DNA of 64,000 nt from Lycium barbarum (GCF_019175385.1 NC_083338.1:67898712-67962711); one strand, 5' to 3'. Numbered from the stretch's first letter, positions 38,306 to 52,290 are shown. Made by a program: numbers and translations. Notes: generated from the sequence alone by a model not told the origin.

Positions 38306-40271
38306 CGATTAGGGGAAGTCTGAGTACCCAAAGTTGAAAGTTGAGAAGCATGCCAGAGTTTTAAGTGCGGGGTCATTCGCCCCTTGATGATGAGAGCATG
38401 TTGGTAGCTAGGCCCTAGTGGGCCCTAGGGAGTATTTCTTACCTTGCTTGCGCTTTGTTTGTTTTCAAATATATATGCATTGAGGGCATTGCATAATTTT
38501 AAGTGTGGGGTGGGAAAATACGTCCCTGGTTTGTAACAACATGTTTTGAGATTGCGGATGATGATTAGTATGCCTTAGGTTTTTTTTATTTTTATTTAAT
38601 AGTTTTACATCTTAGTGTCAAAAAAATAAAATAGAAAAAGTTGAAAAAATTCAAAAAGATTCTATTTTCCTTATTTTTCTTTGATAACTTCTTAAGTCCC
38701 TCATTAGTAGGCATTCATCATCCACCCCCTTTGGTTTTCTTATGGCCTCGATTCTTTCCCGAGGGGGGGCCTTTGAACCGGGCGTAGGTAGATTTTTCTC
38801 TTATAGTCATAGAAGGGGATTTTCCTGATGACGGGTGGATGACAACCTGCTTGAGGGAAAATTAGTCCTTAGGATAGGTGTATTCAAATGCTAGGTGCAC
38901 GGGATAGGTGAAGTATTGTCATATGAGTGATCTTGAAATTTTTTGTGAAAGCATGCCGTGAAATTGTATCACTTTTCTTGGAAGCACTTGAAAATGGTTT
39001 TTGTTTGACTCGTTTGAGCCACTTGGCATTGTTGATTTTCATTGTTGTTTGATTCGAGGGACAACCGGATCCCTCTTGCGTTGATTGTGTGCCATGTGTG
39101 AGTAAGGTTTTGCAATTGAATCCATGTTTGGTATTGACGTCTAGAACTTGCCCTGTGTGTTCACAAAGCGAAATGAAGTTCGGTTGAGCCTAGAAAGTGA
39201 TAGAGGCGTTTCTTTGATTAGTCACTAAAAAGCCTAAAAAGTTATCCGACCAACTTGCAAATAGCACCCTAGTTAACCCTTTTTGAGCCTTTAGCCTTTT
39301 CTTTGATAGCAGTTAATTAGCCTTTACCCCTTCGTTCTATAAAACTTGATTTTTGATCCAAACACTCCATGAGCACTTTAATCAATTACAAGTATAATGG
39401 GAGTTGGGATGTGAAATAAAGAGGAGAAATGGTTGTTAATTGTAATCTAGGAAGACGATGGGAGCACCGAATGAACAGAACTAATTCACCTGTTAGTTGG
39501 GAATTGAAAAAGAAAATAAAAAAAATGTAGCGAAAAAGTTTCCCTTCTAACTTGTGTGACTTTTAAAAAGAGTGGTGCTTAAACAAAGAAAATGAGTGAA
39601 TTGGGGAGAAATTTAAAGGTTGGTTGGTATTGAATAAGGGCTAATGAAGAAATTGTGCAAGAATGATACAAGTATAAGTATTAAAGTGCTTAGGGAGGTT
39701 AGTCACTATTATCCAAATAATTCCTACCTGTCCCTTAGCCTACATTACAACCCTCGAAGTTCTACTTGATTCTAGGTTCGTCTTACTTGTATTAGTGGAG
39801 TGGTTACACTATGGGCAAGCCTATGGTATGTTGTATTTTACATGTGATATTCTTTGTGAGAGTGAGTGTACTTATTGATTTTAGGTCCATTGATTTAAAC
39901 ATATGTGATTTTTGAGAAATATGGACTATTTTGTTTTGGTGAGGGCACATAATTAGCAATAGAGTGGTAAAGTGTTGATTTCTTGATCATAAGGTTGCTT
40001 ATATGCGTTAAAGTGGTGTCGTTGAGTCAACTGGTTTTTAAATTTGAAGTGTTTTTTAGGAAGGAGGTACTTGGTGCTGAAAATGAGGCTTTTAATTCTT
40101 TGGCATGGCTTTCGCAACTTGGGTCATTGTTTTGGTTTTGGAAATCTTTCTTTAGAGATAGCCATACTAGCCGAATCCCGTTGCAGACCTGTTTGAATGA
40201 GTGGAACTAGAAGTATAGTCTGGTGTTGGTTTGTGTTTGCTCGAGGGCGAGCAAAGTCTAAGTGGGGGTGG

Positions 40272-41610
40272 TGATATTTGGCACAAATATCATGTTTTGT
40301 GTCATTTTACAGCCTACTCTTATGACTTTTATCGCTTAATTCATGATGCAATCGTCGTATTTGAACTTATGTCGTTATATTTCATGTGTATAGGTACGAT
40401 GATGGAAAACGATGGAAAACTGAGCTTAAAGTGGTTGAGTTTGGAGCATTTGACGAGTAGACGAGGTGACAAGTCGAAGACCACAAAGGACGAACCAAAA
40501 AGGAAAATACTTCGACTGAAGGTTTCGCTTTTCTTCCGCATCGCGTGAAGAAAGCGGACAAGATTAGCCAGGCAATACCATCAGGCGATCCTTTCGCGAT
40601 GCGGAAGGAAAGCGAGAAGCCCCAGTACTCTGCGCGATCCTTCCGCGATGCGGAAGGAAAGCGGGGTTTTGCGAGAGTTGTCCCAATTCGACAAGGATTT
40701 GGATTACTTATTTTCTGTTTTTACCCTAGACTATATCTAGACGTTTTAATAGCTGAGAACAGTGTGCTGGGATTATTCAAGGATTTGTAAGCCACCGTTC
40801 TATTTTTCTCTCTCTAGGTTATTTTATTTTTCATCTTTTAACCCTAGTTTATTCCTGAATTCTTTTGTCCATGATCGAATCATGAGTAGCTAAACTTCTT
40901 AATTCTAGGGTTGTGGCGAAAGACTTGAAAGTTGGTTTGATGACAATTACTATCTATTGATTTTCCATATTTTGGGTTGCTTATTTATTCTTGATCTCAA
41001 TTGTTTGATTATCTGGCCAATAGTTAGACATTATCTGTGGTGCGCGAATTGAACTTGAGAAAGGGAATTCATGTACGTAATAAGAATAAATAGAGTTTGT
41101 TCGATTTAATCGTTTTGCTACTGAGGATAGAAATATACCCTTTAGCCCTACTTAGTTGAATACGGAGAAATAAATGCGTTCTTGTTACCTCTGATGACCA
41201 TAGAGATATAGGCATTATAGTAACATCTACAGGCTTGTGAGTAGTTCGAGAGAATATCATAAAGTATAATTAACCCGTCAACTAGTAACCCAGGAAATAA
41301 AATAGGTGGACTTGTCTGAAGATCAACTGGATTGTCGAAAGCCATAACTCCAGATCTTTCTCTCATCTGATAATTCTTACAATCTTTGTCAAGATATTCC
41401 TAGTCACAAAAACACCCATCACAAATTGTTTACTTTTCAGTTTTAGTTTAGTACAACAAACATCTTGATTTTCACTTTCTTGAATAGTTTCATTCAAATT
41501 TGAATTATCTTAACAGTAGAATCTAAGACTCTTTGGGATCGATATCTGGACTTAACAGTCTATATTACTTGTACGACCACGTATACTTGCGTGTGCGTTT
41601 GGGAGCAACA
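40272..41610 (+). repeat. 3' LTR of the Athila-like element
   Basis: Same length as the 5' LTR. Differences are mainly C/T and G/A changes. Preceded by the polypurine tract. Confidence 0.92.
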
Positions 41611-43689
41611 AAGGACATGACGTATACGATGCTTAATGAAGATTTGGAGAAGAGTTATAATGTCCCTTAGATTGTTAATGAAGTATTAAACAAGTGTTAA
41701 CAAGGTTATATAAGGATTGGAGATCAAACTAAACGACGAGGACAACTTCAGAAAAACTATGAGTTACACGGCCACCTTACACGGACCGTATAAGGGTCCG
41801 TATAACCCAACAGAAAGAATGTTTTCCATGGCAATGAACCACAGACACTTATACGGACCGTACATGGTTATATGGACCGTATAAGTGGTCCGTATAATGC
41901 CAGACGGACTGATTAATTGCAAGTATAAATACATGTTCCCACTTTTATTTTCTCATTCTTTCCACTTCTTCATCTCTCTCAAGAGTTCTAGAGGGTTCTA
42001 AATATTTAATCAACACAAATTCAAGACAAATCAAAGGTTCATATCATAAATCCAAGAGAATCAAGTGCAAGAAACTCATTAGGGTTCATCCAATACAAGA
42101 AATCTCTATGGAAGTGGAACTAGGGTTTTGGCTCAAGAGAAGTATTTCCACCCAAGGCTTATTCCTACACCACCTAAGGTAAGTTTTATGGTATTTCTAT
42201 GTTGTTTAAGGTATTGAGAAGTTGAAACACTTGGATTGGAGAGGGACATAGAAAATGGGTCTTGAATGTGAGAATAGTGATGTTGGTGAGTAGTAGCTTG
42301 GGTTGAGTAACGATTCTTGATATATTGTGATTATGATTATTCTATAAATGATATTAAGGACACGGGATAAGCATTATATGTGAGAAAACGTACTAGTATA
42401 CTACGACCATGATTATGGATGAATTGAAGTGAAATTGTGGAATGTGGGTAATGTAGATGAATGAAGATTATTGGTTATAATGTTGTGCATATTATTACAG
42501 ATGTTTGGGAATTGATATATGATATGAGGAAAGTTGTATAAACTAAGGAAATGCTGCCCAATTTCCTTTAGCTTTAGTAAACACGTTCATATAATCGATT
42601 AACTAATGTTAATGCGAATTCTCTTGAAGGTAGAAACGTGAGCATTGAAGGAGAACAATCAAGCGATGGAATTATTAAACGAAAGAGGTATGTAAGGCTA
42701 GTTCCTTCTTTCTAAGGCATGACTCCTATGGTATAAATCCTCCTATCTTTCCATGATTTTCCTACATATCGGAAATTATGAGTCTATGATTATAAAGAGC
42801 TTCATACAAGATAAAGGAAAGAGACACGTTACGAGGATGACAATACTGATGATGAATCTAAGGCTAGAAATCCTCAAGCTCATGATATGACATTCCTACG
42901 AAGCTAATGATCCTTATATGGTTCCTATGATATTATTGTGCCTACTTCTCCATGACTTTCTTACATTCCGGGAACTATGAGTTAAAGTTGATAAAGAGCT
43001 TCTTATGAGATAAAGATATAAATATATCATGAATACGATAATAATGATGATAAGTTTAAGCCTAGAGATTCTAAAGCAAGATATGATGTCTATGAAGTTA
43101 ATGATCTTATTTACGATCCCTTGATGTTGTTCATGGTGTACACTCACCTTAAATTGTTAGTTCCTTCAAGGTGAGATATGATGAATATGATCACTCCATA
43201 ATGTGATCGGGGGTTCTCAACCTTATGTCACCCCGATATTGTTATAGATTGTCTATAAGCTCTAATGCATGTCTTATGACCAATGTTCCGAAAAATTACG
43301 AGTCTACGTTCATAGGGGGTTTCATATGAGATAAAGGTAAGAGATATGCTATAGATACGATAATGGTAAGGATGAGCCTAAGTTTAGAGATTATAAAGCC
43401 TATCATACGATATTTCTATGAAGTTCATGCTACGAATATGATATGATTTTCATGGATTGTCTTTAAATTCAAATGCATGCTCTAGGAAAAGTTATGATAA
43501 GCTTATGAGATGTATGTGATGGTAAAAGATTTCCGTAGTGATAACGATAATGATGACGATGTTAATAGTGATGATGATAATGATAACGATGATAACAGTA
43601 ATGACGCTAAAGATGCTTATGGGCTTTTATGTATATATGCCTATGTATGGCTATTATGAAACCCCGAGCTTATATGGTCGGGTAGAATA

Positions 43690-43754
<65 letters not shown>

Positions 43755-44712
43755 CGCGCGCACCACTGCAGTTGGGTACAGACAACACTGAGGCTTGGTA
43801 GGGCCAGGTACGGATATCACTGAGTCTTGGTAGGGCCAGGTACGGACAGTACTAAGCCTTGGTAGGGCCAGGTACGGATAATACTGAGCCTTGGTAGGGC
43901 CAGGTATGCATAACACCAAGCTTTATTATAGCTGGGTACGTAAAACACCGAACCTATATGGTCGGGTATGATACTACTATGTATTCAAATGTATGAAAAG
44001 CCCGGAAGACATGTATGTGATATTGTCGAGCCACTACGTGGCCGAATACGGATAATGTTTAATGTGTATGAGAAGATACGGTACTATGATATATATATGA
44101 TACGATGATGTATACGCTAAGTTGATACATGTATTATGATTATATGTGATATAGGCATGAAAGGTATCCACCCTTAAAAGTTACGCAGGTTATATCTTCA
44201 TCTTATGTCTTATGATTTCTATGTTATGTTCATTTCATTCATGCCTTACATACTCAGTACAATATTCGTACTGACGTCCGTTTTATTTTGACACCGTGTT
44301 CATACCCACAGGTAGACAGGGAGGCGACCCAGATTTATAGAAGCCGATAAGCAGACTTTTGAGAGCACTCCATTATTCCGGAGGTGCCATTGATTTACTG
44401 TTTTGTGTACATATATGTTGTGGGCACGACGGGGTCCTATCCCGTCCATATGTCTAGTACTCTAGTAGAGGCTCGTAGATGCGTATGTGTGGGTAGCATG
44501 GTCTCACGATGTCCTTATTGTATGTATATTATTTTGATAGCCGAAGGGCTTATGTATATAAAGGTAATTATATTCAAAGTGAAAAATGGTTTTCCTATGA
44601 TTTGAGTATAAAATTAATGAATGAACGCTTGATGTGTACGATGGGTAATGGTACGAGCGGTGCTTGGTGGTTAGCCCCGGGTACCCGTCATGGCCCTAGC
44701 CGAGTCGTGACA

Positions 44713-47700
44713 AAAGTGGTATCAGAGCAGTTCAGTCCTAGGAAGTGTCTACGAGCCGTGTCTAGTAGAGTCTTGTTTATGGTGTGTTGCGTGCCATATC
44801 TATAAACAGGAAGCTACAGGGCATTTAGGATGGTTACTCTTCTTTCATCTCTAATATTGTGCGATAGAGCTAAGCCATAGGAAATGAGATTCCTTATACT
44901 AACCCTTGATTGCAGCAGAAGAACGGTATTGACAGAAGAAAGTGATTGATGACATTGAAAGTTACGGGGGTAAGCCCCTTCGTTGAGGCTACGTTATCGG
45001 AATATGTATTTTTATGATAATGGATTGGTTGTCATAGAGGTAAGTCAGTGTTCATATGCTAGAGGAATTGATTAAATGTGTCTCTTGATGATAAGTTCAG
45101 TTATAAGTTGTGACCTAAGCAAATTGAATGAATCAGAACAAAGGTAAGCAACGGTACGAAAGATGTGTGTCGAGTAAGGTCATAATATTGAGGTATGATT
45201 GAAATGTAAAGCTGAAGGATGAAAGGGAAAGTAAATAGGAAGGGATAATAGGGTAGATCGCTAAAGGATCAGGTACATCTCGAAGTGTGATATATGAGGT
45301 AAGTTTCGACATCTTTGTGCTTTTACTTGAAAGTGGGAGCCCTGTGTGGCTGAGGTATGTCATATGTATATATTAGCCCGGTGAGGCATTGTTGGTATTT
45401 GCTGCGTGCAGGTTTTGGGATAGTAAGAAATATAAAGGAAACTCCGCCAAAATTTTCCTAGAATCTAAAGGAGATAAGATATAAGCTTGTAATATGTCCT
45501 AACGGGAAAAAATGTTGTGCACAAAACAAATGGCAGGACGAGATTAAGTTAGGCGTATCGCTAACAACTATGAGAGATGAGTTAAATACTATTGGATTGA
45601 TAGTAACGGTAATTATAAGATCGACATTGATACGGTAAAGAGAAATTCTAGAGTAAATTAGGGAGACTGGTAGTGCTGAAACACGACATAGGAGAGGAAT
45701 GGTAACTCCAATAGAGTGCAAAGCTGGAGTATTGATTGGATGGATAAGCATGAATAAGATACGATAAGTCTATTAGCAAAATAAAGTAACAGCACCACGG
45801 AGACAAAGGTACGAATATGAAGGGTTATAATGAATGTGAATATGTTGGTGAGATAACTTATGTGGTAAGTGTAATAGGGTTGATCAGAAAGAGTAACAGG
45901 TTAAGGATGCTTACTTCACGAGGTTTATTCTATTTCATAAGCGGGCTTGTGAATGAGATCAAGAAGTGTTACCCTATAAAGTTGATTATGATTAGGGTAT
46001 AATGAGAACGTAACAAGAACTGTGATACAAAGTATTGCAAGGAAACGACTAAAGATGTGACATGTTCTATATGAATAAAGAGTGAATGCAAGTGTGAAAC
46101 CAACAAGCAAGCCATGGGGCAGTAGATGAGAAGCTTATAAGACCTAGTTAGGGGAAAGTCCAGCATAGGGTTCCTCAATGACAGAAATGATAGCAAGCAA
46201 AAGGGGGAAGTCAACTTGAAAAAGAAATCAGAGAAAAGTGATATGGCAAAGTAGTAACAGTTGGTGATTTGCATAATCGAGATCACGAGTTATATCTTTG
46301 GTTGGATGTAAAAGACCAAGACTACGGGAAGATGCATAACGAAATAGAACGATTGTTAGGAGAAGGCTTAGCATAATAAGGATGAGAGGGGATGACCAGA
46401 ATGAATAGAATAAGTTCTGGAAGCGAAGAACGGAGTATAGAGGTAATATATTTTAAAGGACAAAGCGGTACTAAGTTAAGAATAGGGTTCCTCGTGTGAA
46501 GAATAAAGGATTGATTATAAAACGGGAGGAAATAAGATAAATTGAGGAGGAAGGAATGTAAAGGAATAAGAATAGGAATAGAAGAGAAGGAAAATGCGTC
46601 GTAAAGTACGCGCGCTTAAGAAATAGTCGTGTTATGATTAAAGGAAGATGCATATCCTCCGAATATCCTATACCAAGTTAGAGCGAGTAAAGTATATGAA
46701 GTAATAAGTTGAAAAGAAAAAGGTGATCATGAGTTATGAGTTTATCGTACGATGATAAAGCGATAGAGAAAAGCTATCATCAACGACAAATACAATATGA
46801 TTATAATTGGTTTTGAAATCAATGTTGAGTGCAACACAAGAGTAAAAGGGTATGAGGCATAAGGGGTATTAGTTACGCACGAGACTCAGGCCCTGGAAAA
46901 CAAAGATGACGTTACAAGTGAATTTTGAACACCGAAGAAGAGAGCAAGTGACATTGCATGGATGGTATGGATAACTAGGCATACTACTATTGTGAGCATT
47001 CCCATGGGACAAAAGTTTTTAATTGGAGCGGATTTAGACATTGACTCATAACTACCAGATGAGCTAAGTAAAATACATCCTTGTTCGGATTGCTATGTCG
47101 GTTGTATTACTTGATTACAAGCTGCAAGATGAGTATGTTAAGACTTCACACATGAATTATCGTAGCTATAAATTATGGGAAACGGTATGAATAAGATGTA
47201 GTATAGTAAGGGATATATGAATTCAAGATTTGAAGGCAAGGCAACGGATTTGAGAATGGTACAAGTAAAACCCTTAAAGAGGGGGAGCAAGTAAAGAGAA
47301 TACGAGTGTAGAGATTGAAACGATGGACGCTAAGATGTGATAGATATAGACTCTAAAACAAAGAGTGAGAGTTACGTAGAAATGAGTCTAATGACTAGTA
47401 AATAAACGAACACGAATCGAGCAGGCATCTGAGACTGTACTGGAAATCATTCGCGAAAACCACTGCACCTTCAGGATCGGGTATGCTATAGATATGATTA
47501 TAGACACGAATATGTATACAGATATGGATACTTGTATATGTATAGATATGTAGGTACACGAATCACGCAAGAACGATTATGTAACTTGCAAGTATTTATA
47601 CGTCGCCAATGAAACCAAGTGGGTACTCAAAAAGAGGAGTAAGAGGTAAACAAGAATAGTGTGGTCATGATACTTCGGGTCAGTTGAAGGAAAATATATG

Positions 47701-47971
47701 GTGAATTGAGTTGAAATGTTGAGTTGGGAATATCGTTAAGGATAAATAGGATAATTACTTGGAATATGATATAAGTACATGTTATATGCTTCCTACGGTA
47801 GCCCTGGGGGTGTGACAACTTACAAATGCAATAAGATCACTGAATGAAGAGGGGCACGACATGATAGATGAGTCCTAGTTAGAATTTATTCGTTATAAGG
47901 TCATCATAACCAGTATACTTGTACAGGGTCGGTTCAACATTCGAGGACGAATGTTTCCAAGGGGGGAAGAA
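44713..47971 (+). other. Internal region of the Tekay-like element, no coding capacity
   Basis: Starts with the primer-binding site TGGTATCAGAGC (44717-44728) and ends with ATTCGAGGACGAATG and a purine tract (AAGGGGGGAAGAA) immediately before the 3' LTR, the standard Tekay/Del 3' signature. Between them only purine-rich sequence with short chance frames is present. No gag, protease, polymerase or chromodomain motif was seen in any frame. Confidence 0.75.
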
Positions 47972-50900
47972 TGTTACTCCTCGGAAAAAAATTCATTCAT
48001 GCACAGTGAATAGACCGACGAAGGGCATGACCTATACGATGTTTCGATAAGTAAGAAATAACATTTGATGAATCTAAATGAGATTTCAAAGACATGTGAG
48101 GTAGGAGACGGAAGTTGTTAACGAAGGCAAAGCATGTGTTGTGTTTTGAAAAGATTTACGAGTATCGAATTAATGGTGGCTTAATGAAGTTATGGAGAAG
48201 AGTTATAATGTCCCTTAGATTGTTAATGAAGTATTAAACAAGTGTTAACAAGGTTGTATAAGGATTGGAGATCAAACTAAACGACGAGGACAACTTCGGA
48301 AAAACTGTGAGTTACACGGCCACCTTACACGGACCGTATAAGGGTCCGTATAACCCAACAGAAAGAATGTTTTCCATGGCAATGAACCACAGACACTTAT
48401 ACGGACCGTACATGGTTATACGGACTGTATAAGTGGTTCGTATAATGCCAGACGGAGTGATTAAGTTGCAAGTATAAATACATGTTCCCACTTTTATTTT
48501 CTCATTCTTTCCACTTCTTCATCTCTCTCAAGAGTTATAGAGGGTTATAAATATTTCATCAACACAAATTCAAGACAAATCAAAGGTTCATATCATAAAT
48601 CCAAGAGAATCAAGTGCAAGAAACTCATTAGGGTTCATCCAATACAAGAAATCTCTTTGGAAGTGGAACTAGGGTTTTGGCTCAAGAGAAGTATTTCCAC
48701 CCAAGGCTTATTCCTACACCACCTAAGGTAAGTTTTATGGTATTTCTATGTTGTTTAAGGTATTGAGAAGTTGAAACACTTGGATTGGAGAGGGACATAG
48801 AAAATGGGTCTTGAATGTGAGAATAGTGATGTTGGTGAGTAGTAGCTTGGGTTGAGTAATGATTCTTGATATATTGTGATTATGATTATGCTATAAATGA
48901 TATTAAGGACACGGGATAAGCATTATATGTGAGAAAACGTACTAGTATACTACGACCATGATTATGGATGAATTGAAGTGAAATTGTGGAATGTGGGTAA
49001 TGTAGATGAATGAAGATTATTGGTTATAATGTTGTGCATATTATTACAGATGTTTGGGAATTGATATATGATATGAGGAAAGTTGTATAAACTAAGGAAA
49101 TGCTGCCCAATTTCCTTTAGCTTTAGTAAACACGTTCATATAATCGATTAGCTAATGTTAATGCGAATTCTCTTGAAGGTAGAAACGTGAGCATTGAAGG
49201 AGAACAATCAAGCGATGGAATTATTAAACGAAAGAGGTATGTAAGGCTAGTTCCTTCTTTCTAAGGCATGACTCCTATGGTATGAATCCTCCTATATTTC
49301 TATGATTTTCCTACATATCGGAAATTATGAGTCTACGATTATAAAGAGCTTCATACAAGATAAAGGAAAGAGACACGTTACGAGCATGACAATACTGATG
49401 ATGAATCTAAGGCTAGAAGTCCTCAAGCTCATGATATAACATTCCTACGAAGCTAATGATCCTTATATGGTTCCTATGATATTATTGTGCCTACTTCTCC
49501 ATGACTTTCTTACATTCCGGGAACTATGAGTTAAAGTTGATAAAGAGCTTCTTATGAGATAAAGATATAAATATATCATGAATACGATAATAATGATGAT
49601 AAGTTTAAGCCTAGAGATTCTAAAGCAAGATATGATGTCTATGAATTTAATGATCTTATTTACGATCCCTTGATGTTGTTCATGGTGTACACTCACCTTA
49701 AATTGTTAGTTCCTTCAAGGTGAGATATGACGAATATGATCACTCTATAATGTGATCGGGGGTTCTCAACCTTATGTCACCCCGATATTGTTATAGATTG
49801 TCTATAAGCTGTAATGCATGTCTTATGACCAATGTTCCGAAAAATTACGAGTCTACGTTCATAGGGGGTTTCATATGAGATAAAGGTAAGAGATATGCTA
49901 TAGATACGATAATGGTAAGGATGAGCCTAAGTTTAGAGATTATAAAGCCTATCATACGATATTTCTATGAAGTTCATGCTACGAATATGATATGATTTTC
50001 ATGGATTGTCTTTAAATTCAAATGCATGCTCTAGGAAAAGTTATGATAAGCTTATGAGATATATGTGATGGTAAAAGATTTCCGTAGTGATAACGATAAT
50101 GATGACGATGTTAATAGTGATGATGATAATGATGACGATGATAACAGCAATGACGCTAAAGATGCTTATGGGTTATTTTGTATATGTGCCTATGTATGGC
50201 TATTATGAAACCCCGAGCTTATATGGCCGGGTAGAATATATACATATATATATATATATATAGAATGCGCGCGCACCACTGCAGTTGGGTACGGACAACA
50301 CTGAGCCTTGGTAGGGCCAGGTACGGATATCACTGAGCCTTGGTAGGGCCAGGTACGGACAATACTGAGCCTTGGTAGGGCCAGGTACGCATAACACCAA
50401 GCTTTATTATAGCTGGGTACGTAAAATACCGAACCTATATGGTCGGGTATGATACTACTATGTATTCAAATGTATGAAAAGCCCGGAAGACATGTATGTG
50501 ATATTGTCGAGCCACTACGTGGCTGAATACGGATAATGTTTAATGTGTATGAGCAGATACGGTACTATGATATATATATGATACAATGATATATACGCTA
50601 AGATGATACATGTATTATAATTATATATGATATAGGCATGAAAGGTATCCACCCTTAAAAGTTACACAGGTTATATCTTCATTTTATGTCTTATGATTTC
50701 TCTATTATGTTCATTTCATTCATGCCTTACATACTCAGTACAATATTCGTACTGACGTCCGTTTTCTTTGGACATTGTGTTCATGCCCACGGGTAGACAG
50801 GGAGGCGACCCAGATTTATAGAAGCCGATAAGCAGACTTTTGAGAGCACTCCATTATTCCGGAGGTGCCATTGATTTACTGTTTTGTGTACATATATGTT

Positions 50901-51192
50901 GTGGGCACGACGGGGTCCTATCCCGTCCATATGTCTAGTATTCTAGTAGAGGCTCGTAGATGCGTATGTGTGGGTAGCATGGTCTCACGATGTCCTTATT
51001 GTATGTATATTATTTTGATAGCCGAAGGGCTTATGTATATAAAGGTAATTATGTTTAAAGTGAAAATGGTTTTCCAATTATTTGAGTATAAGATTAATGA
51101 ATGAACGCTTGATGTGTACGATGGGTAATGGTACGAGCGGTGCTCGGTGGTTAGCCCGGGGTACCCGTCATGTCCCTAGCCGGGTCGTGACA
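47972..51192 (+). repeat. 3' LTR of the Tekay-like element
   Basis: TGTTACTCCTCGG at 47972 to CGGGTCGTGACA at 51192, 3221 bp. Closely similar to the 5' LTR, with three instead of four GGTAGGGCCAGG repeats (about 50300-50390) and a much shorter TA run (50242-50262). Confidence 0.9.
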
Positions 51193-52201
51193 ATTATGTG
51201 CCAAATAAACCTGCAAAAGAAAGAAGAGAATTGTTGTAAGGATTGTCAAGACAACAATACATGCTGTAAAAGCAAAAGAGAAATAAAGAATTTAATTGTA
51301 GAAGAAGAAGAAATACTAGACGACGATAATCTAATAGGAAAAAATTATACTTTGATAGACATAGAAACAGAATTATATAATTTTAAAACAGGGATAGAAA
51401 GGATATGAGCACCAACCACCTCTCTCTATAAAACTTCCATATTCCCCTTCTCTTTCATCAAATGCTTCAATCCTTTGCCCAGTCAAAAACCTTTGTAATA
51501 TAAACTCCTATTGTAAAAAAGTATTAAGTTTTTAATACCTACCCCCTAGTGTGAAATAGTTTTTGGGGTTCCCCGAAAAGGAAACCTCTCTCCTTCTTCA
51601 AACCATGTAAGTTTATTTATTATGTTTTCTGTACTAATCTCCCTATTATGTAATTCTAAACAAGTGTTGATAAAGCTAATGTATGCCTTATGAACATAAT
51701 GTTTATATATATTATGAGTTCCATCCATTTGTATGGCTGCAACTGGTTTGTCTAGAACTTTTATTAAATTTGGTAGAACTATTCGTATAGAAAGAAATAT
51801 TATCTTAGAAAATCATCAGCCAGAAAACCCTATTTAGACAGAAATAGACATATAAGAAAATAAAGAACAGATAGAAATTATAAAAATAAACTGGAATGAT
51901 TTACTTGTGGAAGTGTAGAACACTTAGCAAATACATGTCCAAAAAGAATAAATAATAAGACACGAAATTCACAGCTAATTGAAGACTTTCAAGAGACCTT
52001 AATGTAGATGAATATATGTCAGACACAGAAAGTATATACTCCATAGTAAGTGTTGATACTGAAGAAAAAAATTAAAACAGACTCATCAGACTCAGAAGCA
52101 GAAGAATTAATTAGAAGATATACAAGATAGTGATGAAGAAATAGAATTAGACTCAATAATAAGACAAAAAGAATTAATGGAATCTAGTGCATCTAGTTCT
52201 A
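51193..52201. other. Scrambled viral mosaic, right part (five pieces)
   Basis: Pieces: 51205-51408 protease C-terminal part (plus); 51409-51654 leader downstream of the viral TATA box (plus); 51655-51783 protease upstream region (minus), a near repeat of 34817-34950; 51784-52110 coat protein zinc-knuckle and acidic region (plus); 52111-52201 coat N-terminal part (plus). The minus piece has CAA at 51731-51729 where both long copies have a stop. The mosaic runs directly into the EPRV-B leader. Confidence 0.85.
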
Positions 52202-52240
52202 AAAGAACTTATTGAAAAATTTACTACCCCGCTCTAAGTT

Positions 52241-52252
52241 TGGTATCAGAGG
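52241..52252 (+). other. EPRV-B tRNA-Met primer-binding site
   Basis: TGGTATCAGAGG, one mismatch at the last base from the 12-nt tRNA-Met complement. Preceded by CTCTAAGTT as at the 61815 copy. Confidence 0.9.
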
Positions 52253-52290
52253 GAGAAGATTTTTGGAACCTAAGACTCATCTAAGACTAT

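Larger units (their letters stand above)
35643..41610 (+). mobile_element. Athila-like non-autonomous LTR retrotransposon, 5.97 kb
   Basis: Two LTRs of identical length, 1339 bp (35643-36981 and 40272-41610), start TGATATTTGGC and end GGGAGCAACA. By eye they differ at about 34 sites (~2.5%) with no indels, so the insertion is fairly young. The duplication is AAGGG (35638-35642) against AAGGA (41611-41615). The primer-binding site TGGCGTCGTTGCCGGGG (36988-37004) and polypurine tract AAGTGGGGGTGG before 40272 are of Athila/Calypso type. One ORF (37115-38305) is present; no protease, polymerase or integrase. The 38306-40271 stretch is non-coding and includes AAGTGTGGGGTGG. Confidence 0.9.
35589..44712 (+). 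mobile_element. 5' LTR of the Tekay-like element (split)
   Basis: TGTTACACCTCGG at 35589 to GAGTCGTGACA at 44712. Pieces 35589-35642 and 41611-44712 flank the Athila-like insertion. It lacks ~140 bp present in the 3' LTR just after the insertion point (compare 48040-48180). It contains TACGGACCGTA palindromes (41780-41900), a (TA)n run (43695-43749) and four copies of a ~43-bp GGTAGGGCCAGGTACG repeat (about 43785-43905). Confidence 0.88.
35589..51192 (+). mobile_element. Tekay-like Gypsy retrotransposon, non-autonomous, with nested Athila-like element
   Basis: 5' LTR 35589-44712 (interrupted at 35643-41610), primer-binding site at 44717-44728, internal region 44713-47971, polypurine tract, 3' LTR 47972-51192. 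ATTGT precedes (35584-35588) and ATTAT follows (51193-51197), an imperfect 5-bp target duplication. Viral mosaic lies on both sides, so it inserted into the viral locus. The internal region is only 3.26 kb and has no gag or pol frame. Confidence 0.88.

Noticed and set aside
44384..44805. Open frames of 73 and 98 codons, with a similar pair at 50865-51408
   Set aside because: Located at the end of the Tekay-like LTRs and running into the primer-binding region or viral mosaic; chance frames.
45400..47971. Degenerate gag/pol of the Tekay-like element
   Set aside because: Searched by eye for zinc knuckle, protease, reverse transcriptase and integrase motifs in all frames; none found, so the internal region is treated as non-coding.
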